Numbered from the stretch's first letter, positions 41,747 through 52,946 are shown. The stretch: 64,000 bases of DNA from Gammaproteobacteria bacterium (GCA_028293725.1 JAQGOE010000074.1:1-64000), one strand, 5' to 3'. Numbers and translations: made by a program. Notes: generated from the letters alone by a model not told the origin.

Positions 41747-42877
41747 ATGTCCCTGGTCAAGTACCTCCCGAGTGTCTTGATTCTGGCCGGGGCTCTCGCT
41801 CCGGCCGTTGCTTTTGCCCAAACTCCAAGCACATTTACCGTTTATGCCAGCAAGCTCGAGGCGCCCCGCGGCCTGAGGTTTGGTCCGGACGGCGATTTAT
41901 ATGTTGCTGAAGCGGGAACCGGTGGCATCAACAGTACGGCAAGCGTCTGCCCGCACGACCAGGTACCGGTGCCTGTCGGTCCCTATACCGGAGGCAAGAA
42001 CGCGCGGATCTCCAAGATCAGCAGTAATGGAACACGGACAACGGTTGCCTCCGGATTTCCGTCAACACAGGACGCGATGGGCGACCTCATCGGCGTTGCC
42101 GATGTTGCCTTTATCGGAAACACGCTATACGCACTGGTGGCCGGTGGCGGGTGCTCACACGGAAATCCAGACATTTCCACTGGCGTCGCGCAAGTGAACC
42201 GCAGTACCGGCAAGTGGAGTTTGATCGCGGACGTGGGTGCTTTCCTGAAGACCCATCCTGCCAGGTATGAGAGTGCCGACGACTTCGAGCCGGACGGAAC
42301 GCTCTACAGTCTCATCGCCGTGGACGGCGTGCTGTATACGGTCGAGCCCAATCATGGCCAGGTCTTCTCGGTCACCCGCGGCGGCTGGATCCGCCAGGTG
42401 ATCGACATCTCCGCCTCCGAAGGCCACATCGTTCCCACTTCGATCGCGCACTGGCGCGAGTCCTTCTATGTCGGCAACCTGAATCTGTTTCCCATAGATC
42501 CGCAGTGGGCGCGCATTCTCACCATCTCCCCGGAAGAGCGCTTCGACGACGATCTCGCGCCCGGTTTCGGGGGCCGACACAGCCATCACATCGTGAACTC
42601 CAAAGCGGGATTTACCACCGTGGTGGCTGTTGATTTCGGTCCGGACGGCCTGCTCTACGCCTTGGAACTGTCGGATGCCGCCGGCTTTCCCACTCCGGGC
42701 GCCGGCAAGGTCGTGCGCGTCAAGCACTCCGGCGAGATCGAAGACGTGATCACCGGCCTGACGGTTCCCACCGGGATGACATTCGGGCCGGACGGCCGTC
42801 TGTACCTCTCCAACTTCGGGGCCGCCCCAGCCGGCGCAGGCACGATTCTGCGGTTCGATATCGCGCCGGGTTGGTAG
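41747..42877 (+). CDS. Secreted ScyD/ScyE-family beta-propeller protein
   Basis: 376 residues with a signal peptide (about 1-25, VLILAGALAPAVAFA). The mature part is a repeat protein with recurring FGPDG(D/L/R)LY blades (GLRFGPDGDLYVAEAG, VDFGPDGLLYALELS, GMTFGPDGRLYLSNFG). The order and the SxCPHDQVPVPVGPYTGG segment match the ScyD/ScyE family, named after genes in cyanobacterial scytonemin clusters but common as single genes elsewhere. No scytonemin genes are near, so a pigment role is not supported. Its stop is 1 bp from the end of the convergent acylase gene. Confidence 0.85.
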   Translation: MSLVKYLPSVLILAGALAPAVAFAQTPSTFTVYASKLEAPRGLRFGPDGDLYVAEAGTGGINSTASVCPHDQVPVPVGPYTGGKNARISKISSNGTRTTVASGFPSTQDAMGDLIGVADVAFIGNTLYALVAGGGCSHGNPDISTGVAQVNRSTGKWSLIADVGAFLKTHPARYESADDFEPDGTLYSLIAVDGVLYTVEPNHGQVFSVTRGGWIRQVIDISASEGHIVPTSIAHWRESFYVGNLNLFPIDPQWARILTISPEERFDDDLAPGFGGRHSHHIVNSKAGFTTVVAVDFGPDGLLYALELSDAAGFPTPGAGKVVRVKHSGEIEDVITGLTVPTGMTFGPDGRLYLSNFGAAPAGAGTILRFDIAPGW

Positions 42878-42878
42878 C

Positions 42879-45053
42879 TCACTGCCCGGGTCGATAGCGC
42901 CGCTCCGTGTGGGCGGCGAGGTCGGTGGGATAGAAATAGACGGGGCGCAGGCTGCCATCCGCGTAACGCTGCGCCTCGTCGACAAAATGTTTCGATGCCG
43001 GGTCACCGCTCTCACCGCCCGCGATGACGGCGAACGCCCGGATCGTGGGACCGAACTCGATGACGGCAACAAAACTGTTGCCCGAGGTTCCGTAGTAGCG
43101 GCGCGTCCCTGGATAGCGCGTGGCGCCGAAGGACGCTAGCGAGCCCCATCGTGAGGAAGTAAAGGGAACCGGCGTGCTGGATTTCGAGTCGTCGAACCTC
43201 TGCACGATCGCAGCGTCATTGCGCTGAAAGCGATTGATCTCGCCCCACGGGACCACTGCGCTGCCAAAGTCCTGTGTCAACCGTTGTGACGCTGCGCCGA
43301 GCGCGGCGAGTTTTTGCGCGTCGGTGGTGCGCTCTGCGATGTAATCCCATACCGACATGTCAGCATCCTTCGCCGGCTGTGAAGCCACCGCCCAGAGCGC
43401 TTCACCCCAGAATACCGCCAGCGAGGTGGGCGCGGAATCGAGACCCCAGCGGTAGTCCCAGGTCCGCAGCAAATCGATGGGGCCGGCGAGAGTTGCTTTC
43501 GTTGGATCCGCCGCCGGTAACCGCTCGTAAGCCGCTAGCAGCAATGGCACAAATCGCGCGAAGGCAGTGAGGTACGGATCGTATGCCGCCGCGATCAATG
43601 TCTGCGGTGTGAAGTCGCGCCGCGAGTTCAGTACGAGTACCGCGTGCGGCCCGCGGGGGACCTCGCCGACTTCGTCCATATAGCGTGGAAAGTCCGCCGC
43701 CTTCGGGCTATCGGCGCCCGCGGCCGTCCACGGCCAGTTGTTCGTGTTCATCACCCAGCCGTTGGCGGGAGATACGACATGAGGCAGGGTCTCGAGCGTG
43801 TGCAAGCCTTTCCAATCGGTCGCAGGATCGCTACCGTCCACGGGCTTCCGATAGTTGAACCGGTTATCGCGTACGGGCACGAACTGCGGATGAAGATAGG
43901 CGATCTCGCCCTTCGAGTCGGCGAACAACGTGTTGTTCGAGGAGTTGGCCTGCAGCGCGGCGATCTTCAGAAAGCTCGCGTAGTCGGTTGCCTTGGTGCG
44001 GAGGAAGGATTGTTCGAGCGCCGCCACCGGGCGGTTCATCAGGGCGAATGCGATCCACTTACCATCGGCCTCGCGGACAATCGGGCCATGGTGTGTGGCG
44101 TAGGTTGTGAAGCTACGCGTGCCCATTGAGCCGTCGGTCTTGCGGTAGGACAGCGTTACGGTCTTCGTGGTGACCGGCCTCATCTCCTTGCCGTAGCGAT
44201 AGGAGTACGAGCCGCGCGGTCCGTCGACGATGGTTTCGGCAAACTCATCGACATTGTCGACGCCGCTCGAGGTATGCATCCACCCGGCGTTGGCGTTAAA
44301 GCCCTGGTAGATGAAGAACTGCCCCCAGGTCACGGCGCCGTAGGCATTCAGGCCGGCGTCGCTGCTCATTTGCAGCTCGGAGCGGAAAAAGAAGCTCGTA
44401 TGGGGGTTGATGAGCAGCAGCGCGTGGCCGTCCCTGGTGTGAGACGGCGCTATGGCAAAGCCGTTCGAGCCCGACGGCTCGCGAAATTCCAGGCCGCGCT
44501 CGCCGAGCGTCATGGCCATCGGTCGCTTTTCGTAGAATGCCTGCAGTTGGGTGAGCGGGACTTGCTCGATGTCGCCGCCGATGCTGCCCTCGCTGAAACT
44601 CAGCGCCATCCAGGGCTCGAAGTGAGTCAGGACCCGCGGGTGGACGTCGGGATGGGTGGCGAGGAAATAATTCAGTCCGCTCGCCCACGCCTGCAGCAAC
44701 TCTTTGAGCCACCGGGGGCTGCGGGCATAGTCCGCCTGCAGGGTCTGCGTATCGAGGAACAATCGCTGCCGCAGGTCCTTCCAGATCGCGGTCTCGCCTT
44801 CGCCCTCCGCCTCGGCAAGGCGGCCGAGACTCACCAGGTAGTTCGTCTCGATCCGGTTGAAATCATCTTCGGCCTGCGCGTAGATCATGCCAAAGACGGC
44901 GTCGGCGTCCGTGTGGCCCTTGACGTGAGCGATGCCCCAGTCGTCGCGGGTGATGGTCACGCGGGCTGCCTGCGCTTCCCGCGCCTCGACTGGAACAAGC
45001 CAACAGAAAACGAGCAGCGTCAGGGCTGCAGGAACGCAAGAGAACCGTAACAT
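42879..45053 (-). CDS. Penicillin acylase-family Ntn hydrolase, secreted
   Basis: 724 residues: signal peptide (about 1-24), alpha-chain region, linker and beta-chain. The expected autoprocessing site is G195-S196 in EPSGSNGFAIAPSHT, where Ser196 would become the N-terminal nucleophile. Downstream elements INPHTSFFFRSELQ, HHGPIVREADGK and SSNNTLFADSKGEIAYLHPQ match the family. Members hydrolyse amide bonds of beta-lactams, acyl-homoserine lactones or other N-acyl compounds; the substrate cannot be read from sequence. The divergent neighbour is an XRE-cupin regulator 116 bp away. Confidence 0.88.
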   Translation of the reverse strand: MLRFSCVPAALTLLVFCWLVPVEAREAQAARVTITRDDWGIAHVKGHTDADAVFGMIYAQAEDDFNRIETNYLVSLGRLAEAEGEGETAIWKDLRQRLFLDTQTLQADYARSPRWLKELLQAWASGLNYFLATHPDVHPRVLTHFEPWMALSFSEGSIGGDIEQVPLTQLQAFYEKRPMAMTLGERGLEFREPSGSNGFAIAPSHTRDGHALLLINPHTSFFFRSELQMSSDAGLNAYGAVTWGQFFIYQGFNANAGWMHTSSGVDNVDEFAETIVDGPRGSYSYRYGKEMRPVTTKTVTLSYRKTDGSMGTRSFTTYATHHGPIVREADGKWIAFALMNRPVAALEQSFLRTKATDYASFLKIAALQANSSNNTLFADSKGEIAYLHPQFVPVRDNRFNYRKPVDGSDPATDWKGLHTLETLPHVVSPANGWVMNTNNWPWTAAGADSPKAADFPRYMDEVGEVPRGPHAVLVLNSRRDFTPQTLIAAAYDPYLTAFARFVPLLLAAYERLPAADPTKATLAGPIDLLRTWDYRWGLDSAPTSLAVFWGEALWAVASQPAKDADMSVWDYIAERTTDAQKLAALGAASQRLTQDFGSAVVPWGEINRFQRNDAAIVQRFDDSKSSTPVPFTSSRWGSLASFGATRYPGTRRYYGTSGNSFVAVIEFGPTIRAFAVIAGGESGDPASKHFVDEAQRYADGSLRPVYFYPTDLAAHTERRYRPGQ

Positions 45054-45169
45054 GCGCTCATGATAAGTCGCCGCCCCAGCGCGCGCAGGGCAATTTTCTC
45101 AGTAGCGCGCCACGATCGGCCGCGACTGGCTAGAATCCCGTCTCGAGTAGCATTTTTCGGAGAGTGTCG

Positions 45170-45934
45170 ATGAAGCCCCCCGATCAACCCGTCGCCCGAC
45201 AGGCGTTCGAGCCGCTCGCCACCCATGCCGCCGCGTCAGTGAAGGCGCCGCCCACACTCGGCAGCGTTGTGCGCGGCCTGCGGCAACGCAATGACTGGAC
45301 GTTGAAGGAGATGAGCCAGCATACGGGCATTCCGCTGTCGACGCTTGCAAAGGTGGAGCATGACCGCCTCACGCTCACCTACGACAAACTGCAGCAGCTC
45401 AGCCAGCGGCTGCAGATTCCAATGTCATCTTTGTTCGCCGAGCCCAGTGAGCCAACAGAGACGCGGGTATCCGGAAGACGCAGCATCGGCCGGCTCGGCC
45501 AGTTCGTGCGCGTCGATACAGCGCACTACGACTATGGATACCTGTGCACCGAGCTACGGCGCAAGCGCATGATCCCCGTGTTGGGTGTCGCACGAGCGAA
45601 GACCGTGGAGGAATTCGGCCCTCTCGCCAAGCATGCGGGCGAGGAGTTTATTTTCGCCCTCAAGGGTTCGGTGGCGGTTCACACTGAATTCTATGACCCG
45701 GTCGTCCTCGAAGTGGGCGAATGCATCTACCTGGATTCGGACATGGGTCATGCTTACCTCGCGGGCCCCGGGTGTACGGAGGCGAGCTTTCTCGCGGTGT
45801 GCTCGAGCGCTGAGGAGGGATTCATGGAGACCCTCCTCGGGGTTCATAAGAATGGCGCCGCGGCCGCCGCCCAGCCCACATCACCGGCCGCCGGTGCCAA
45901 CAGTCCGAAAGTCCGCCACCGCAAAAAGCGCTGA
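45170..45934 (+). CDS. XRE-family regulator with C-terminal cupin domain
   Basis: 254 residues. A helix-turn-helix (about 33-88, [46 protein letters not shown]) is followed by a cupin sensor (about 150-215, [44 protein letters not shown]). The C-terminal 35 residues are Ala/Pro/basic. Such regulators sense small metabolites and often control adjacent amino-acid or polyamine genes. The ATG at 45170 is preferred over a GTG at 45164 because TCGGAGAG is then correctly spaced. It is divergent from the acylase gene, which may be its target (inference). Confidence 0.9.
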   Translation: MKPPDQPVARQAFEPLATHAAASVKAPPTLGSVVRGLRQRNDWTLKEMSQHTGIPLSTLAKVEHDRLTLTYDKLQQLSQRLQIPMSSLFAEPSEPTETRVSGRRSIGRLGQFVRVDTAHYDYGYLCTELRRKRMIPVLGVARAKTVEEFGPLAKHAGEEFIFALKGSVAVHTEFYDPVVLEVGECIYLDSDMGHAYLAGPGCTEASFLAVCSSAEEGFMETLLGVHKNGAAAAAQPTSPAAGANSPKVRHRKKR

Positions 45935-46074
45935 GAGGGCTCTCTGATTGGCTTGCTGCGTCGCGAAATGAGATCAACGTCGCGGAACCAGGTCTGTACT
46001 CCTGCCTATCGCGGCCGTTACAGGGCTACAACAAATCGGCCACTGGAGGGCTCACTACCCGGAGACCCTCTTCG

Positions 46075-48225
46075 ATGACCGTCAAGTCACGACTGATGTT
46101 GCTGATGGGAACCGCCATTGCAGGAATCGTTATCCTGCTCGGGCTGCTCATCCGTGACATCTCGTCCGTTTACAAAGCCGCGAACTTCGCCAATACCAAC
46201 ACGATCCCCAGCATCCAGACCCTAGGAGAAGCCGATCGGGACCTCGCCAACGTGCGGGTCTGGACGTGGAAGCTGCTCGCGACCACCGATTCCGTCACGG
46301 CAAGCCGTACAGACACGGAAATCGAAGCCGCGCATGACTCGCTCGCCAAGGCTTTGAGCGATTATCAGAAATCGCTCATCGATGACGAGCAGGACGCCGC
46401 CGACCTCGCAGCCGATAAAGAAGCTCTGGCTGCCTACGACACGGTGCGCGCGCATGTCATGGAGTTGGCGCACGCCGGCAAGAAGGACGAGGCCCTCGCC
46501 CTGCTGCTGAGCTCGCAGACGACCATCAACAAAGTCGGCGACGCGATCGAAGCTCACAAGAAATACAACACCGATCTGGGTGTGACCAACTCGAAGGACG
46601 CCGAGGCGACCCGCACGCATGCGATGATTATCTCGTCCAGCATCGGGCTGTTGTTGCTCGTCGCGTTGGTCATAACCGGAATGCGCACGATCAGTACGCT
46701 ACTCGGCACGCTGGGCGGCGAGCCGGCGGACGTGGCCGCGATCGCGCGCGACGTCGCCAATGGCAACTTATCGAGCAACGTGAATCTGCAACAGGGGGAC
46801 TCGACGAGCCTGCTCGCAACCGTCGCCCAGATGCAGACCGATCTCAAGGCGCGGGCCGAGAAAGAGCGGGCGGCCGCGGCCGAGAATGACGGCATGTTGT
46901 CGGCCATCGCCAAGTCGATGGCGCAGATCGAGTTCGACCTGGACGGCACCATCCGCACGGCCAACTCTAACTTCCTGAACGCCGTCGGTTTCTCGCTGGA
47001 CGAAATCAAGGGCCACCATCACCGCATGTTCGTGCCCACGGACGACGCGAACACCGCCGGCTACCGGCAATTCTGGGACAAGCTGCGCTCCGGTCAACAC
47101 GACGCCGGCCAGTACCGCCGCGTCGGCAAGGACGGCCGGGAAATCTGGCTGCAGGCCAGTTACAACCCGATCCTGGATGCGGCCGGTAAGCCCTTCAAGG
47201 TCGTCAAATTCGCCACCGACGTCTCCGAACAAGTGCGCACGACCGAGGAAGTCCGCGCCCTGGCGCAATCCGCGGCGGATGGCGATCTGACCCGCCGCGT
47301 CCGGATCGAGGGCAAGTCAGGCAACCTGCTGGCGCTGTCCCAGGCCATCAACTCGATGGCCGACGGCATGACGAGTATGGTCTCGCAGATCCGCACGGCG
47401 GTCGAAGCGGTCCGCAGCGGCACGGACGAGATCTCGACAGGTAACACCAACCTGAGCCAGCGTACCGAGGAGCAGGCCGCGAGCCTCGAACAGACCGCCT
47501 CCTCGATGGAGGAGATGACCTCCACCGTCAAACGGAACGCTGACAACGCCGCGCAGGCGAATGATCTTGCGACCGCGGCCCGGGCGCAGGCCGAGAAGGG
47601 AGGACACGTCGTTGCGGAGGCTGTCGCCGCCATGACCGGCATCAACGACGCCAGCACCAAGATCGCGGACATCATCGGAGTCATTGACGAGATCGCGTTC
47701 CAGACCAACCTCCTGGCTTTGAATGCCGCCGTCGAGGCGGCGCGCGCCGGCGAGCAGGGTCGCGGATTCGCGGTCGTAGCGCAGGAGGTCCGTACCCTCG
47801 CCTCGCGCAGCGCAGCTGCCGCGAAAGAGATCAAGGGCCTCATCGAGGACAGCGTCGCCAAGGTGGAACATGGCTCCAGGCTGGTGGGGCAGTCGGGACA
47901 GTCCTTGTCGGATATTGTCGGGGCCGTCAAAAAGGCGAGCGACATCGTGGCGGAGATTGCCGCCGCGTGTCAGGAACAGGCGCGTGGCATCGACCAGGTC
48001 AACAAGGCCATCACCTCTCTCGATCAGGTCACTCAGCAAAACGCCGCGTTGGTCGAGGAAGCCGCTTCCGCCGCCGAGTCGTTGAGTGAAGAGGCGCAGC
48101 ATCTCGACCGAATGATGGCGAACTATCAGATTGCCTCTGGAAGCGGATCGCAGGGTTCGGGTGTGCCGCGTCCGGAGCCTGGCGCCGCGAGCAGCGTCGA
48201 GTGGCGTTCGGCCACTGCTGCCTAG
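46075..48225 (+). CDS. Methyl-accepting chemotaxis protein with PAS domain
   Basis: 716 residues. Membrane segment 1 lies at about 7-27, a four-helix-bundle-type periplasmic sensor (28-182) follows, then membrane segment 2 (about 183-203), a HAMP-like region, PAS (about 285-385), a second HAMP-like segment, and the signalling domain. The hairpin tip is recognisable in [41 protein letters not shown]. Methylation helices contain [16 protein letters not shown]. No che or flagellar genes are nearby, so it is an orphan receptor. The ligand is unknown. Confidence 0.94.
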   Translation: MTVKSRLMLLMGTAIAGIVILLGLLIRDISSVYKAANFANTNTIPSIQTLGEADRDLANVRVWTWKLLATTDSVTASRTDTEIEAAHDSLAKALSDYQKSLIDDEQDAADLAADKEALAAYDTVRAHVMELAHAGKKDEALALLLSSQTTINKVGDAIEAHKKYNTDLGVTNSKDAEATRTHAMIISSSIGLLLLVALVITGMRTISTLLGTLGGEPADVAAIARDVANGNLSSNVNLQQGDSTSLLATVAQMQTDLKARAEKERAAAAENDGMLSAIAKSMAQIEFDLDGTIRTANSNFLNAVGFSLDEIKGHHHRMFVPTDDANTAGYRQFWDKLRSGQHDAGQYRRVGKDGREIWLQASYNPILDAAGKPFKVVKFATDVSEQVRTTEEVRALAQSAADGDLTRRVRIEGKSGNLLALSQAINSMADGMTSMVSQIRTAVEAVRSGTDEISTGNTNLSQRTEEQAASLEQTASSMEEMTSTVKRNADNAAQANDLATAARAQAEKGGHVVAEAVAAMTGINDASTKIADIIGVIDEIAFQTNLLALNAAVEAARAGEQGRGFAVVAQEVRTLASRSAAAAKEIKGLIEDSVAKVEHGSRLVGQSGQSLSDIVGAVKKASDIVAEIAAACQEQARGIDQVNKAITSLDQVTQQNAALVEEAASAAESLSEEAQHLDRMMANYQIASGSGSQGSGVPRPEPGAASSVEWRSATAA

Positions 48226-48290
48226 GTGCTCGACCGGACCCCGGGGCACCTGGACGCCGGAAGGTGTTCCGCGCACTTCCTAAGCCATTA

Positions 48291-48305
48291 ATACTATTAT
48301 AATAT
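48291..48305. promoter_or_regulatory. AT-rich palindrome before the first GntR-type regulator
   Basis: ATACTAT-T-ATAATAT is a near-perfect inverted repeat in otherwise GC-rich DNA, 7 bp before the regulator ATG. It could act as -10 region, autoregulatory operator, or both. The short distance to the ATG leaves no clear ribosome site. Confidence 0.4.
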
Positions 48306-48312
48306 CCGCGTC

Positions 48313-49119
48313 ATGGCTGACGCGGTCGAGCGCACACCTTCTCTCAAGCAGCGCGAGACCATGCCGCGCCCCGTCCCACGGCTGAGCCGACTCGCTGTGG
48401 ATCGGGCTCTGTCGAGCCACGATCAGATCGCGGCCATCCTGGGAACCGAGATCCTGCGCGGGGTGCATCGACCGGGCGACAACATGCCGCCGGAACCGGA
48501 CCTCATCACACGTTTTCAGGTCTCACGCACCGTGATGCGCGAAGTCATGAAGACGCTGTCCGCGAAAGGCCTTGTCGTCTCCAAAACACGCATCGGCACG
48601 CGGGTTCGCGATCCACTGCACTGGAATTACTTTGACGTCGACGTTCTCGTCTGGCGGGTCCGTATCGGCTTGGACGACGATTTCATGCGCAGCCTGACGG
48701 AAATCCGCCGCGCGTTGGAACCGGCGGCAGCGGTGTTAGCGGCACAGCGGCGTACGGCCACCGACATCACGCATCTGCGCGAATATGTGCGCGAGATGGG
48801 CCGATCCGGTCACTCACGTCAGAGTTTTGCCGAGGCGGACCTCGATTTTCATCTCGCCATCGCCATCGCCTCTGGAAATCCCCTGCTGCGCTCCATAGCG
48901 AGCGTCATCGAAGCCGCCCTCGCCGCTCCGTTCTCCCATAGCTCGCCCATCGACGACGCCAGCGACCACGAGCTAACGGTGAACAGTCACGCAGCCATCG
49001 TGGACGCTATCGAAGCTCGCGATGAGAAGGCGGCAGCGGCCGCCATGTTGAAAGTGATCGACATTGGAGTGCGCAGAATCGACTCGATGCGCAAGAAGCG
49101 CGCCGCCTCACGTCGTTAG
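48313..49119 (+). CDS. FadR-subfamily GntR transcriptional regulator
   Basis: 268 residues. The winged helix (about 35-105: [57 protein letters not shown]) is followed by an FCD ligand-binding domain (about 125-255) with metal-type residues in [17 protein letters not shown] and [15 protein letters not shown]. Such regulators respond to sugar acids or related carboxylates. It is the first of two similar regulators around the sugar-acid locus and overlaps the end of the broken permease gene by 12 bp. Confidence 0.9.
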   Translation: MADAVERTPSLKQRETMPRPVPRLSRLAVDRALSSHDQIAAILGTEILRGVHRPGDNMPPEPDLITRFQVSRTVMREVMKTLSAKGLVVSKTRIGTRVRDPLHWNYFDVDVLVWRVRIGLDDDFMRSLTEIRRALEPAAAVLAAQRRTATDITHLREYVREMGRSGHSRQSFAEADLDFHLAIAIASGNPLLRSIASVIEAALAAPFSHSSPIDDASDHELTVNSHAAIVDAIEARDEKAAAAAMLKVIDIGVRRIDSMRKKRAASRR

Positions 49120-50182
49120 CTCTTCCTTCGGGACCGCTTCCCTGATCTTGCTCCCCCACACCGCGTAGAACAACACGTACACGTAACACGCGGCCGGCAG
49201 TAGGTAGGAGAGTTGCAATCCGACGCGGTCGGCGATCACACCTTGAAGCGCTGCCAGCGCGCCGCCGGCGATCGCCGTGATGAGCAGCCCCGAGCCCTCC
49301 TCCGTCAAGGCACCCAGGCCCCTGATGCCGAGTGTGAAGATGGTTGGAAACATCACCGCGTGACACAGGCCAACGGCGATGAGGCACCACATCGCCAGCG
49401 GTCCCTTCGACAATACCGCGGTCAAGGTCAGGACGAGCGCTCCGACACTGACTGCCGCCAGAACGTGTTCGCCGCTGACCCTGCGCATGATCAGGGCGCC
49501 CAGGAAACGGCCGACCATGGCGCCGCCCCAGAACAACGCCAGGTAGCGCGCCGCGGCGGCGTGGCTCATGGCCCCGATCTGTGGCAGCGAGATGAAGTTG
49601 ACCAGTGTCGAGCCGATACCAATCTCCGCGATGAGGTAGATGAAGATCGCGGGTACCCCAAAGACCAGGTTGGGGTGGTGCCACAAGCTCTGATGTTTGC
49701 GCTCTTCGCGCGCCGCGCGCCGGTTTTCGGCAGCGATGTCCGGCATCCGGACTCGCCACACGAGCAGCGCGAGCGCGATCAGCACCACCGCGACTAACAC
49801 ATAAGGCAACTCTACGGCGCTCGCGTCGGCGGCCTGTTGCGCGCTGGTCAGGGCGACATCGCCGGACCCCGCGGTGCCCGCCGTGCTGCGGCCGAGAATG
49901 AGGATGCCGCCAAAGATCGGCGCGACGGTGGTGCCGGCGGAATTGAAGCCGCGCGGCCGGCAGCGACATCAACAGGTAACCGAGATAAAACACGAACTGG
50001 ATCAGCAGCGACTGCCCGTAGTTGAGGGCGAAGACCGCTTTCAGATGGGGCACCAGGATGTCATTGAGGACGGTGGCAAATCCCCACATGAAAAAAACCG
50101 TCGCAAGTACCACGAGTGCGCCACCGTAGCGCCCACCCGCGCCCGGCGATCCGTCAGGGCTCGTTCCTGCGGGTGCTGGCAT
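49108..50182 (-). pseudogene. Sugar MFS permease (FucP-like), broken by internal deletion and frame change
   Basis: The N-terminal part (ATG at 50180-50182 with GGAAGGG upstream) reads to GYLLMSLPA, covering the first helix and the start of the second. From about 49950 the homology continues in another frame as [19 protein letters not shown], the conserved region after helix 4 of fucose-permease-like transporters, and runs on to the stop at 49108. About 85 residues between the two blocks are missing and the frames do not match, so no full transporter can be made. It lies between two FadR-type regulators next to sugar-acid genes and was probably the uptake system. A sequencing or assembly error is possible. 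Confidence 0.8.
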
Positions 50183-50230
50183 GTTCCCTTCCGGCGGTAA
50201 CTGCATTGATCGCGGCTAGCTCACCATGTA

Positions 50231-50246
50231 TTGTCTGACTAATCAA
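50231..50246. promoter_or_regulatory. Possible operator of the second GntR regulator
   Basis: TTGTCTGACTAATCAA lies 23 bp before the regulator ATG. A related TTGTCTGATGATAAT occurs before the dehydratase gene at 51080. The shared TTGTCTGA core at both promoters suggests binding by the same regulator, most simply the FadR-type protein encoded between them. Confidence 0.45.
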
Positions 50247-50268
50247 CCGGTCTCCTAAAAAACCTCTC

Positions 50269-51027
50269 ATGGCGAAAGCACCTCCCAGCAGCGCACCAAG
50301 GCCGCAGGCCGTGACCAAGCGGCTGCGGCTGCATGGGACGATCGCGCACGACCTGGGGGCGATGATTGTCACGGGGCGCCTCGAGCCAGGCACCATGCTC
50401 GATAATGAAGTGGAGGCCAGCATTCGATTGAAGGTGTCCCGTACGGCGTACCGCGAGGCGGTGCGTATGCTGGCGGCGAAGGGACTGGTCGAGGCGCGGC
50501 CCAAAGTCGGGACCCGGGTAAGCGCCATGCATCGCTGGCATCTGCTCGACCCGGACGTGCTGGGGTGGATTTTCTCGGCGGACCCGGATCCGAGACTCAT
50601 TACGGCCTTGTTCGAGCTGCGCCGTATTGTTGAGCCGCCAGCCGCCGCCCTGGCCGCTGTGCGACGCAGTAACGCAGACCTCAAAACGATGGAGCGTGCG
50701 GTCGAGGCCATGGCCCAGTACTCCCTCGCCAGTGAGACGGGTCGCGCCGCGGATCAGGAGTTCCATGCCACGCTGCTGAGCGCGAGCGCCAACCCGTTTC
50801 TGGAGTCACTGACGAGTGGCATTGCCGCCGCAGTCGCCCGCACGACACTTTTCAAGCAGCGACACCAACCTCTGGCACGGGACCCTGTTCCGGACCACAT
50901 GCGCGTATTCGAAGCGGTGAGGGATAGGAAACCTAAGCTTGCGCAGCAAGCCATGACGAGGCTCGTCGACCTCGCGCTGCGGGACACCACCGACGCGCCG
51001 CAGGGTAAAGTGTACCGACGCGCGTGA
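50269..51027 (+). CDS. FadR-subfamily GntR transcriptional regulator
   Basis: 252 residues. The winged helix (about 20-88: [63 protein letters not shown]) is followed by an FCD domain with [33 protein letters not shown] and a C-terminal helix bundle. The [18 protein letters not shown] segment after the DNA-binding domain is typical of regulators of galactonate-type sugar-acid genes. It is 94 bp upstream of the dehydratase gene on the same strand and probably controls it. Confidence 0.9.
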   Translation: MAKAPPSSAPRPQAVTKRLRLHGTIAHDLGAMIVTGRLEPGTMLDNEVEASIRLKVSRTAYREAVRMLAAKGLVEARPKVGTRVSAMHRWHLLDPDVLGWIFSADPDPRLITALFELRRIVEPPAAALAAVRRSNADLKTMERAVEAMAQYSLASETGRAADQEFHATLLSASANPFLESLTSGIAAAVARTTLFKQRHQPLARDPVPDHMRVFEAVRDRKPKLAQQAMTRLVDLALRDTTDAPQGKVYRRA

Positions 51028-51079
51028 AGGTTGGGTACGGGAGCGCTTGCGCTTGCGTGGTCCCGCGTTTGATGAGATT

Positions 51080-51094
51080 TTGTCTGATGATAAT
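51080..51094. promoter_or_regulatory. Possible operator upstream of the IlvD/Edd dehydratase
   Basis: TTGTCTGATGATAAT, 27 bp before the dehydratase ATG, repeats the TTGTCTGA core seen before the GntR gene at 50231. Confidence 0.45.
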
Positions 51095-51121
51095 CCACTA
51101 CCCTCGCTCAGAAGCGCTCTC

Positions 51122-52924
51122 ATGACGGTATCGAAGCCCACCCGACCCGCCCTCCGCTCCCGCGCCTGGTTCGATGACCCGGCCAACACGGACATGACCG
51201 CTTTGTACCTGGAGCGGTATATGAACTTCGGCCTTTCGTTGGCCGAATTGCAGTCCGGCAAGCCCATCATTGGTATCGCGCAAACCGGCAGCGATTTGTC
51301 GCCTTGCAACCGTCACCATCTCGTTCTTGCGGAACGGGTGCGGGAAGGAATACGCGAGGCCGGCGGCATCGCGCTGGAATTTCCAGTGCATCCCATCCAG
51401 GAAACCGGCAAGCGGCCCACCGCCGGACTGGATCGCAACCTCGCCTATCTGGGGTTGGTGGAACTATTGTTCGGATACCCAATCGATGGCGTGGTGTTGA
51501 CTATTGGCTGCGACAAGACGACACCGGCGTGTCTCATGGCAGCGGCTACTGTCAACATCCCGGCGATCGCCTTGTCCGTGGGTCCGATGCTGAATGGTTG
51601 GTTCAAAGGCGAGCGCACCGGCTCGGGGACGATCGTCTGGCGCGCGCGCGAGATGCTGGCGAAGGGTGAGATCGACCGCCAGGGTTTCATCAAGCTGGTT
51701 TCCTCATCGGCCCCCTCCACGGGTTACTGCAACACGATGGGCACGGCGACGACCATGAACAGCCTCACCGAGGCGCTGGGAATGTCATTGCCCAACTCGG
51801 CCGCCATTCCCGCACCCTATCGCGACCGGCAGGAGTGTGCCTATCTCACAGGCAAACAGATCGTTGAGATGGTCGCGGCGGATCGCAAACCTTCCGACAT
51901 CCTGACCCGGGCGGCGTTCATCAATGCCATCCGCGTCAATTCGGCGATTGGCGGCTCGACCAACGCCCCGATTCATCTCAACGCCCTGGCGCGTCATATT
52001 GGCGTGACATTGACCCTCGATGACTGGGAAAAGTTTGGGCACGACATCCCTTTGTTGGTGAATCTCCAGCCGGCCGGTGAATATCTCGGTGAGGACTACT
52101 ATCGGGCTGGAGGCGTACCGGCGATTGTCAGTGAGCTCATGCGGGAGGGTCTCATCGAGGAAGCGGCGCTGACGGTGAACGGGAAGTCCATAGGCGACAA
52201 CTGTCGTCATGCCCGCATCGAGGATGAGCGGGTCATCCGGCCCTTCGGCCAGCCTTTGAAGGACAAGGCCGGCTTCTCGGTCCTGCGGGGCAACCTGTTC
52301 GAATCGGCCATTATGAAGACCAGTGTGATTGGCGAGGATTTCCGGGCGCGGTATCTCTCCAATCCCGATGACCCGGACGCCTTCGAGGGACGGGCCGTGG
52401 TGTTCGACGGACCGGAGGACTATCACGCGCGCATCGACGATCCGGCCCTGCAGATCGACGATCGCACCATATTGTTCATGCGGGGTGCCGGGCCCATCGG
52501 CTATCCAGGCGCCGCGGAAGTCGTCAACATGCGCGCACCCGCCTACTTGATAAGAGAGGGGCTGCACAATCTGCCGTGTGTGGGCGACGGCCGGCAATCG
52601 GGTACCTCGGGCTCGCCTTCGATCCTGAATGCCTCTCCGGAAGCTGCCATAGGCGGCGGACTTGCACTACTGCGCACCGGCGACCGGGTTCGCATCGACC
52701 TGCGGCGTGGCGAGGCCAACATGCTCGTGGGCGAGGAAGAAATCGAAGCGCGACGGCGCGCCTTGCAAGCGGCGGGAGGTTATCCGATCCCTCCGAGCCA
52801 AACCCCCTGGCAGGAACTTCAGCGCGCTGCAGTCGGGCAGCTCGAGACGGGCGCTGTGTTGGAAGATGCCGTGAAGTACCAGCGTCTCGCACAGACAGTC
52901 GGTGTGCCGCGTCACAACCATTGA
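51122..52924 (+). CDS. IlvD/Edd-family sugar-acid dehydratase
   Basis: A 600-residue iron-sulfur dehydratase. It has [21 protein letters not shown] with one cluster Cys, [28 protein letters not shown] with another, [13 protein letters not shown], and the C-terminal [23 protein letters not shown]. Length, the start [25 protein letters not shown] and the absence of an ilv gene context point to the aldonate-dehydratase branch (xylonate, arabinonate, galactonate or fuconate type) rather than valine synthesis. It makes a 2-keto-3-deoxy sugar acid. The lactonase gene follows after 22 bp. Confidence 0.9.
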   Translation: MTVSKPTRPALRSRAWFDDPANTDMTALYLERYMNFGLSLAELQSGKPIIGIAQTGSDLSPCNRHHLVLAERVREGIREAGGIALEFPVHPIQETGKRPTAGLDRNLAYLGLVELLFGYPIDGVVLTIGCDKTTPACLMAAATVNIPAIALSVGPMLNGWFKGERTGSGTIVWRAREMLAKGEIDRQGFIKLVSSSAPSTGYCNTMGTATTMNSLTEALGMSLPNSAAIPAPYRDRQECAYLTGKQIVEMVAADRKPSDILTRAAFINAIRVNSAIGGSTNAPIHLNALARHIGVTLTLDDWEKFGHDIPLLVNLQPAGEYLGEDYYRAGGVPAIVSELMREGLIEEAALTVNGKSIGDNCRHARIEDERVIRPFGQPLKDKAGFSVLRGNLFESAIMKTSVIGEDFRARYLSNPDDPDAFEGRAVVFDGPEDYHARIDDPALQIDDRTILFMRGAGPIGYPGAAEVVNMRAPAYLIREGLHNLPCVGDGRQSGTSGSPSILNASPEAAIGGGLALLRTGDRVRIDLRRGEANMLVGEEEIEARRRALQAAGGYPIPPSQTPWQELQRAAVGQLETGAVLEDAVKYQRLAQTVGVPRHNH

Positions 52925-52946
52925 GGAGTGTCGGTCCGTTACGACT

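Noticed and set aside
41747..42877. Scytonemin biosynthesis locus
   Set aside because: Only the propeller family name links to scytonemin; none of the biosynthetic genes is present.
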